DNA of 64,000 nucleotides from contig OX387198.1 in assembly GCA_947561715.1 (NCBI GenBank), positions 16,802,001 through 16,866,000 of the forward strand. Direction: 5' to 3'. The position numbers and the translations under genes were made by a program. Source of the stretch: Ascidia mentula (taxonomy: Eukaryota; Chordata; Ascidiacea; Phlebobranchia; Ascidiidae). Below, in pieces: positions 57,481 to 64,000 of this stretch (position 1 is the stretch's first letter; each line of letters starts with the position of its first letter). The notes beneath the pieces are model-generated. The model searched no databases and was not told the DNA's origin. It saw nothing but the letters and a program-made list of their open reading frames with translations.

Positions 57481-59395
57481 TATTAATTCAAGTAGTTGGC
57501 AAAACCACGTGATCATAAAACGCGTGGAGCGAAATCAAATACTTTATCGTTAACCGTTGGTTGAAATACTTTTGTTCGATTTGTTTTGTTTGTTTTTACC
57601 TAAAGTCGTACTTTCAAATCCAAACCAATGTGATAAAGTCGTTGATTCGTTGAACTCACATTTAACATACTGTAGGAATGCATCGTGTCAAAAGTGGTTC
57701 AAACCTTGTTCCAACTTCCCATGTCCCTTCAAAGTAAACTCAATCTTTCTAATTGGATCTAATTCATTGAATAAAACAACATTCGCTGTAAAAGCCAGAA
57801 TATTGATTTAAATAGAATAGTTTCAGAAAGACCATCACCTCATTTAATTTCTCTGCGAGAAATGGACCAAAAAACATTCTATATTCATTCATCGATTCAC
57901 ATTTTTGTCCACACCGGGATTCGAACCCAGTATATTCTGGCCGGGAAAACCTTTTTTACCTTATAAATTAGAAATTCACAGGCAGTAAAAACTTTCCGTA
58001 AGTTGGAGAGGTAACAATACTTTAGAGTTATAAAACTCGCACAGGTATGCGTGTCTGCACACAATGACTACGTTTAAAGTTTTAAACGACTTTTAACGCT
58101 AGATGTCGATCGAGAGACCGTCAAAACGCCAGTCTGCTGCCTCTTAGGCGACTAGTATCCTGAAAATATACATGCATTGCGCTTAACACGAGAAAACTTT
58201 ACTTTCGATAATTTCTTTGATTTCTTTAATTCAGAACTTACATCACAAAGTTATTTTTAATTGACCTGGATTTTGCCATAATGGATGTGTCTTGTTTGTC
58301 TAGTGCAGGGGTTCTTAACCTGGGGTCCATGAACCCCCAAGGGGTCCGAGAAAATGCATTAAGGGGTCCATGAAACGAAATACAATAATTCCGAAAATCC
58401 ACGTATTTTCCTCTGTCCATAAGGTTTCGCTGTCCACGTTTCCACTTGATCAGGCCACAACGGCAGTCAAACATACACCTCGCATAGTTTGAGCAATTGC
58501 GAAACCGCCTTTGTGATGCAATAATACATGATAGCTACTCTACTATTGCAAGTCTGGCATTGTAGTATATGTGCTTTCTGCTGTGAAAGGCTACTGTTGT
58601 ACGTGCGTGCTAGTGTTTCGACCATCACTATGTTGATAAAAACCAAATTTCAACATTTGCAATGTGTTTCTTGCAAAGGGGTCCATAGCTTTTCAAAGAA
58701 TGTTTTAGGGGTTCGTGATCCAAAAAAGGTTAAGAAACACTGATCTAGTGGTTAATCCGACAATAAGAGAATGCAGATTATTTTTGTGTCTTTGAAATAC
58801 TGATTACCTGCCGGCTCCTCATTCTCTTCCCAAAACCTCGATTGCAGCGAGTTTTTTTTATAGATTTAGCAAGTCGCCAAACCCTGTTGTTAATGATTCT
58901 GTAGTTTCGCAGTGATGCGACAATATTGTAAACAATTGTTTGTAATTGTGATGTAAGGAATAGTCGTGCGTATGTACAGTTTGATACTTCAACTGTTTTT
59001 TGACAAGCCATTGTTGGCATAGTAACCTACTATATTTTTGACTGAGTGCTTGGAACAAACCCAGTTTATTTTTTTTACCTGAAATTTGCTGCAAAAGTGA
59101 AACGCGTGATATCGATGCAAGTTCAAAGTATGTACTTTTAACTCGACACTGCAAAAAACATCCATAAAACAATACAATCATAAAACAATTAACCACTGAA
59201 GTCAAGTAAACCTTTTTTGAACACGTACATAGCGCCACAATGCGGCCAATATACGCGTACTTTCTGTAAATAAATCAGCATACGAGGTTGATAATACTGC
59301 GCCACTGACAAAGTGGCAATTTGCATCGTTTGAGTCAGGACGGACGAGGTTGGCAGACTTTATACAGGAAATGGAAACCGTCTGTCGGCGCGTTA
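57480..59395. repeat. Dispersed repeat copy without BAF, with hAT insertion
   Basis: In order: part of the dispersed unit (57480-57830), the B-box block (57830-58290, GGGATTCGAACCC near 57918), the hAT element, the tail piece and the end block shared with 54400-54845. No BAF-like gene precedes it. Confidence 0.65.
58306..58742. mobile_element. hAT-type non-autonomous element
   Basis: This 437-bp element has ends CAGGGGTTCTTAACC and, reversed, CAGTGTTTCTTAACC, flanked by GTCTAGTG (58298-58305) and ATCTAGTG (58743-58750), an 8-bp duplication with one mismatch. Ends of this type are common among hAT elements of animals. It interrupts the dispersed repeat. Confidence 0.9.
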
Positions 59396-59399
59396 GTTG

Positions 59400-59480
59400 T
59401 GTGCTGTACCATTACCTTGAGGAAGCCTTGTTGAATAACAGGCGAAACGTCGGTGAATAAAGTTACGTTTTATCTTTGCC
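59400..59480 (+). other. Penelope-end-like sequence
   Basis: CTTGAGGAAGCC, a loop, GGCGAAACGTCGGTGAATAAAG has the layout of a Penelope-type hammerhead (stem GCC/GGC, GAAAC, GTC), but the core reads TTGAGGA, not CTGANGA. It is probably a decayed relative. Confidence 0.35.
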
Positions 59481-59638
59481 AGAAGAACAGATTATTAAGT
59501 GACAATATGCCTGGCAGCAACAAAAACATTATGTTTACCCGACGTAGAGCCGCGAACTACAATCAGGTTAATGTCCAGGTTACCTTGCACTGACGATCCA
59601 TCACTAAAACCTAGAGCTCTTTTAGAGATTTTATGTTC

Positions 59639-59922
59639 ACACCGCACACCGCACACCGCACACCGCACACCGCACACCGCACACCGCACACCGCACACCG
59701 CACACCGCACACCGCACACCGCACACCGCACACCGCACACCGCACACCGCACACCGCACACCGCACACCGCACACCGCACACCGCACACCGCACACCGCA
59801 CACCGCACACCGCACACCGCACACCGCACACCGCACACCGCACACCGCACACCGCACACCGCACACCGCACACCGCACACCGCACACCGCACACCGCACA
59901 CCGCACACCGCACACCGCACAT
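59639..59922. repeat. Pure 7-bp tandem repeat (ACACCGC)n, about 40 copies
   Basis: An uninterrupted heptamer array of about 284 bases with no visible variant unit. Because seven is not a multiple of three and no unit makes a stop codon, the array is open in several frames of both strands, producing spurious HTAHRTP and CAVCGVR frames that are not genes. Confidence 0.97.
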
Positions 59923-59924
59923 CC

Positions 59925-61001
59925 AATTATTTTTTTCGCTGTTGACGAAATGTATATGATGGACAAATAAGGACCTGTAAACTCAAAAAGGTTGGTCAAT
60001 GTTTTGCTCATGGCGTAACACATTGGGCTCGCCTGTACGAGTGCTGATGGATTAACAATTTCTGGCCAGCAAAGTTTATTTAACAACCCATGCAAACGCG
60101 TGACGTCATATCTTGTAATTGCTCTTTACTTCAATGACGTTTCAATGTTGTTTACCAACAATAACAAAAATGAAATATATGAGATCTTCCCCACAATCAC
60201 AGTTTATTCTATACCTAATTATTGTGGTATTCTGGCTTACATACAAATAACTTTACCGGCATCGCTAAAGAACAATATTCGACGCATACAGTTTACGAGT
60301 GTACTTTTAATTTCGTTTCGCAGATAAACTGAGCCGAATTTTTGTAAGTGTAATCAATATATCAATCACAAGGTATTAAATATGATGCTTTCACTGATAT
60401 CAAAGTTGTTTTGTTTCCTGTTTGTTTGTATGAAGTTTTTGCGCAAAGCAACAAAAAACAACGAAAACACAAATTACTGTCATCGCTTACAAGTGAAATA
60501 AAATATTAAACAGCAAAAAACAGTTTGATGTTTGTCCATGCATTACTGCACAACATAATCAGACACGATTGATAATTTCCTGTCCAGCATAGCAGCAACG
60601 ATTGTGGGCAAACAGAACGTCAAACTGTGTGAAAAGAGTTCACTCAACTGCGTGAACGAAAGGAAATCAGCTGTAAGTAACAAACTTGTTGAACAGAATA
60701 CAATTTACTTGGTTCATGAGGCAACACAGAATTTCTGCAAGAAAACAACAATATTTTCAATTTGCGAGATATGTAAGATTAATCTACATATAACTGCGTG
60801 TTATATTGTTTTTTGCTCAAACAACAACAATTATTGCAGTTTCATACAGAAAAGAAGACCAACCGTTTAAAAAAACTCAGATATTATTGTGGTTTCTGAA
60901 ACAAGAAAGACAGACAAAACAATCAACCAAAAAGGAACCCAAAAAAGCTGTAGAATATTCTTACAGGATTTGTGTATAGTTGTTGCCACAAACAGTTAGT
61001 C
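59925..61001. other. Upstream region of the zinc-finger gene
   Basis: A possible acceptor (ATTCTTACAG at about 60966) lies just before the zinc-finger frame, so a 5' exon may exist. A GTAAGT at about 60671 could be a donor, but the phase does not fit the downstream frame without another exon. No coding region was identified. Confidence 0.4.
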
Positions 61002-61985
61002 ATGAAAAGTGATCAAGACGAAAGAGTGCGGACACAAGGAAGAAAAAAACATTTCAAATGCACAATTTGCGACAAATGTTTCAAAACTGCTACGGAACTC
61101 AAAATCCACAGACGAACTCATACTGGAGAGAAACCATACAAGTGCACACTTTGTTCAAAGGAATTTAGCATTGCAGCCAACCGAAATAGGCATGAACGAA
61201 TTCATACTGGAGAGAAGTTGTTTCGGTGCGATGTTTGCGAAAAATGTTTCAGAACTTCTACGGATGTCAAAATCCACAGACGAACTCATTCTGGAAAAAA
61301 ACCCTACAAGTGCACGATTTGCGAAAAACTATTTGCTCAAAAAGGACATCTAAGAGTTCATCTACAAATTCATACAGGAAAAAAGCCTTTTCGTTGCGAT
61401 ATTTGCGAAAAATGTTTTAGAACAAAGTCTGAGGTCAAAACCCATGGACGATCACATACTAGAGAGAAACCACACAAGTGCACATTTTGTTCAAGAGCAT
61501 TTAGCAGTGCAGGCAACCGAGACAGACACGTTCGAACTCATGCTGGAGAGAAGCCTTTTCGTTGCGATATTTGCGAAAAATATTTCAGAACGAAGTCTGA
61601 GGTCAAAACCCATGGACGATCACATACTAGAGAGAAACCACGCAAGTGCACAATTTGTTCAAAACTGTTCAGCCATATTTGGAAACGAAATGCACACGTA
61701 CGAACTCATACTGGTGAGAAACCATACAAGTGCACAATTTGTTCAAGAGGATTTAGCAATGTAAGCAACCAAAAGAGACACGTTCGAATTCATACTGGAG
61801 AGAAACCTTTTCGTTGCGATATTTGTGAAAAATGTTTTATATCAAAGTTTGAGGTCAAAATCCATGCACGATCACATACTGGAGAGAAACCATACAAGTG
61901 CAAATTTTGTTCGAAACTGTTCAGCAATATAAGCAATCGAAACCAGCACCTCCTTATTCACACTAAAAGGAAGTCGTTGAAATAA
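61002..61985 (+). CDS. C2H2 zinc-finger protein, 11 fingers
   Basis: Intact 327-residue frame from the first ATG. The open frame extends 30 bases upstream to an AG acceptor, so translation could begin in an earlier exon. From residue 18 there are 11 classical C-x2-C-x12-H-x3-H fingers joined by TGEKPY/F linkers or variants (SGKKP, TREKP, AGEKP). This is the hallmark of Kruppel-type nuclear DNA-binding proteins. Fingers are of two alternating kinds: A, FRCDICEKCF..K.EVK.H.RSH, and B, YKCTICSK.FS...NR..H. The order is A B A B A B A B B A B. There is no KRAB, BTB or SCAN domain. The protein ends soon after the last finger. Target sequence and role are unknown. Confidence 0.95.
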   Translation: MKSDQDERVRTQGRKKHFKCTICDKCFKTATELKIHRRTHTGEKPYKCTLCSKEFSIAANRNRHERIHTGEKLFRCDVCEKCFRTSTDVKIHRRTHSGKKPYKCTICEKLFAQKGHLRVHLQIHTGKKPFRCDICEKCFRTKSEVKTHGRSHTREKPHKCTFCSRAFSSAGNRDRHVRTHAGEKPFRCDICEKYFRTKSEVKTHGRSHTREKPRKCTICSKLFSHIWKRNAHVRTHTGEKPYKCTICSRGFSNVSNQKRHVRIHTGEKPFRCDICEKCFISKFEVKIHARSHTGEKPYKCKFCSKLFSNISNRNQHLLIHTKRKSLK

Positions 61986-61989
61986 ATTA

Positions 61990-63345
61990 AATTGTCGGGA
62001 ATCCTGAAGATCGATCGAACAAGCAAATTTGAAGCAATGCAGTCGTCTCCATATTACTTTCTTATTCACATAATTAAGTTGTGTAAAATTCTGTAAAAGT
62101 GTATGTTTTAATGTTGCTTCAAGAACTCTTGTCTTATTTTCACCATGTTACATGCTGGAACATTCATAGACTTCAGTTCGTGTAGCTCACTGATTCGTCA
62201 GGGCACGATTTTAAGTGTACTGCGGTATGCACCAGACAATATATTATTTCATCTTCTGAAAAATCTGTCATCGTCACCGTTGGATAACTTATTACGATCC
62301 AAGTTGTTTAACAGATTAACCCGCTGTAAATTAATTTAGTTTAGGGACGAAATGTTTTTTAAAAACCACACTATTATTGTAACGAGTGCTAGCTTCAATG
62401 CTTTAACTCACAAATATTGAAGTCTCGTACAAGATATGCGCATATATTGTTCGGAGTAGTTCCCCTATATTATTTGCCTGTGTTATTCTGGGGGAGGTAG
62501 AGGTGAATTCACCCATTCTGTGGTAATTCCACCCATTCCATTTCTTGTAGTTTCATATGGACTGTTACCATATACGTTTGAGCCATCTTCATTGAAATAT
62601 TCTTATACCTGATTGGTGCCAGACACACGGAGATTACGTAGAACACGCTCAAAAGCGCAACAACCTCTATTCCAACAACAATATGACAAGCAGTTATTTT
62701 TAAGGCAGTTTAATTCTACACAGGCACGAAGCTGAAAGATTTTGTATCCGGTTCATGAAATGTGGTTTGCTCAACTTGCCTTCATCATCTTTCATTTAAC
62801 CATTCTGGGATTGAAACCCATAGAATTTCCAGCACGCATCTTTGAGGTGTTTCTTCACCATGCATACAATCCACCATCCTTTATATATGTTGCCATTATA
62901 GGTGATACTTTTGACCAGCCTTACAACGTGCTGAATTGCAGTTAAACGCCAATATTTCTTGCTTGCCTTTATCTTTCGTATTTAATTCTCAAGCAATGTA
63001 GCTATGTGAAAGCATATTGGGGTCGTTTGAACAACCACTTGGCGGCTCATGGCTCATGTCCCTTCTTTCGTATAAAAGTTGGTTGTTTTGTTTCACTGCG
63101 ATTTGTTGTTGTTTTTTTTCAACAGCGTAATAATAGTATTCGTGCAGTGAAGCTGTTTCCTACTGCTCTGAGCCCACTACGTTTGTTTAATTTTTTTCGG
63201 GCTGTTAAACTACTTTCTGCAACAAAAATTACTGATTATTAAATTGCTGTGGCAAACAGCATGGTTTTATTGAACAAATCGGTTAGGTTATCCCGATATG
63301 TAATTTTCAGTACATGGATCGGGTGTTTTTTTACGAAGTGATGTA
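61990..63345. other. Downstream of the zinc-finger gene, no gene recognised
   Basis: This contains the 3' UTR of the zinc-finger gene. Short open frames near 62145 and 62742 show no known family and no clear splice context. Confidence 0.4.
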
Positions 63346-63429
63346 GGCCTACCCCCTTAAGGATGTGCAGCCTAGTCGGTTGCCTGGTTCGCCTAATGGA
63401 CGCGCCGGCCCTGAGCTCTGGTTCAACGA

Positions 63430-63998
63430 TAATAAGGTTGTTACCTTATCCATATCTCGGCGGAAAACAGTGCTGGAAGCTTCGACAGCATCTGCCAGTT
63501 TTTTGTCAGCTGAGTAAAGTTCCTTGCAAGACTTGAATGTTTTTTTATCGCACGACAACGGCAAATGATGTTGACTTTTCTTGAAGTTTTTGGTTTGACG
63601 ATGTCCTTGATTATTTGGTAAGAACTATCGTCACTGCAAGTCAGAGGAATTGGTTCACTCCATTAAGATAAAAACACTAACCAAATTGGTCACCAATGTG
63701 ATTATGAATGAAACCTGGATCAATTTAAAACCGAAGGCCCCTTGCAGGCTGTCGATCGCTCCCCGTATCGATATAATTATATATTAAATTTCGCAAAGCA
63801 ATCTGTACACAGCTCAGATGGATTTTTGCGTGGGTACTCAACTTTTCCTTTCTGTGTTTCCTTTTTGGCAGTTGGAGAAACTGATGATGCCTTTCCAAAA
63901 AGGCGAAATATATTTTTCTCATTACAAAATCCATCTGAGGTGAAATGTTGTGAAAGCTCGCGCCAACTTCTTTGCTCCCTTGGCAATGCGGATGACAA
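63430..63998 (-). other. Possible exons of an unidentified gene
   Basis: On the minus strand, a frame from about 63590 to 63445 ends DAVEASSTVFRRDMDK before a GTAACA donor-like sequence. A second frame at 63998-63777 is lysine-rich with LCTDCFAKF at its end and runs off the window. Composition looks more coding-like than the surroundings, but no family was recognised and the two frames cannot be linked with confidence. Confidence 0.25.
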
Positions 63999-64000
63999 GA

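Noticed and set aside
59495-60095. Several long overlapping open frames on both strands (CAVCGVR, HTAHRTP repeats)
   Set aside because: They are a by-product of the 7-bp tandem array, which contains no stop in most frames.
60604-60870. Upstream open frame as first exon of the zinc-finger gene
   Set aside because: It begins with GTG, and its possible donor is in a phase that does not join the zinc-finger frame.

Overview
The window is animal genomic DNA, AT-rich, with short GT-AG introns, dense transposon debris and recent segmental duplications. NACHT-LRR receptors built from 54-codon leucine-rich-repeat exons suggest an invertebrate, perhaps a tunicate. No ribosomal, mitochondrial or marker gene fixes the species, so that is only an inference.

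Layout. 0.7-1.4 kb: the last three recognisable exons of glutathione synthetase, minus strand. 2-7 kb: a BEL/Pao retroelement fossil, a long inverted-repeat (foldback-like) element carrying a 182-bp tandem array, then ten copies of a 206-bp satellite. 7.2-34.2 kb and 37.1-51.8 kb: two copies of one large segmental duplication. Each copy holds an NLR gene (N-terminal exons, NACHT exon, single-exon LRR modules, terminal exon), then two oppositely oriented Ty3/gypsy fossils and the end of a Penelope-like element. The left receptor (NLR-A) is a pseudogene, broken by small indels and by DNA transposon insertions whose empty sites are preserved in the right copy. The right receptor (NLR-B) reads open through every predicted exon, about 958 residues.

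Inside NLR-A a foreign 5.3-kb block is inserted, consisting of two tandem copies of a 2.4-2.9-kb repeat. Each copy carries an intact two-exon gene for a BAF-like protein (barrier-to-autointegration factor, 90 residues). A third intact, diverged BAF-like gene lies at 52.8-53.1 kb in a related repeat context. This is the most unusual item in the window.

52-59.5 kb is mostly repeats: further copies of the same dispersed repeat, a gypsy integrase remnant, the diverged 3' end of a third NLR gene and a hAT element. At 59.64-59.92 kb there is a pure 7-bp tandem repeat. At 61.0-62.0 kb there is an intact 11-finger C2H2 zinc-finger gene whose fingers alternate between two types. The right end holds only weak, unidentified coding hints.

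There is no operon-like organisation. The genes are linked by duplication and repeat insertion, not by a shared pathway, although the NLR (intracellular sensing) and BAF-like (DNA-bridging) families both have plausible roles in responses to foreign DNA or mobile elements.
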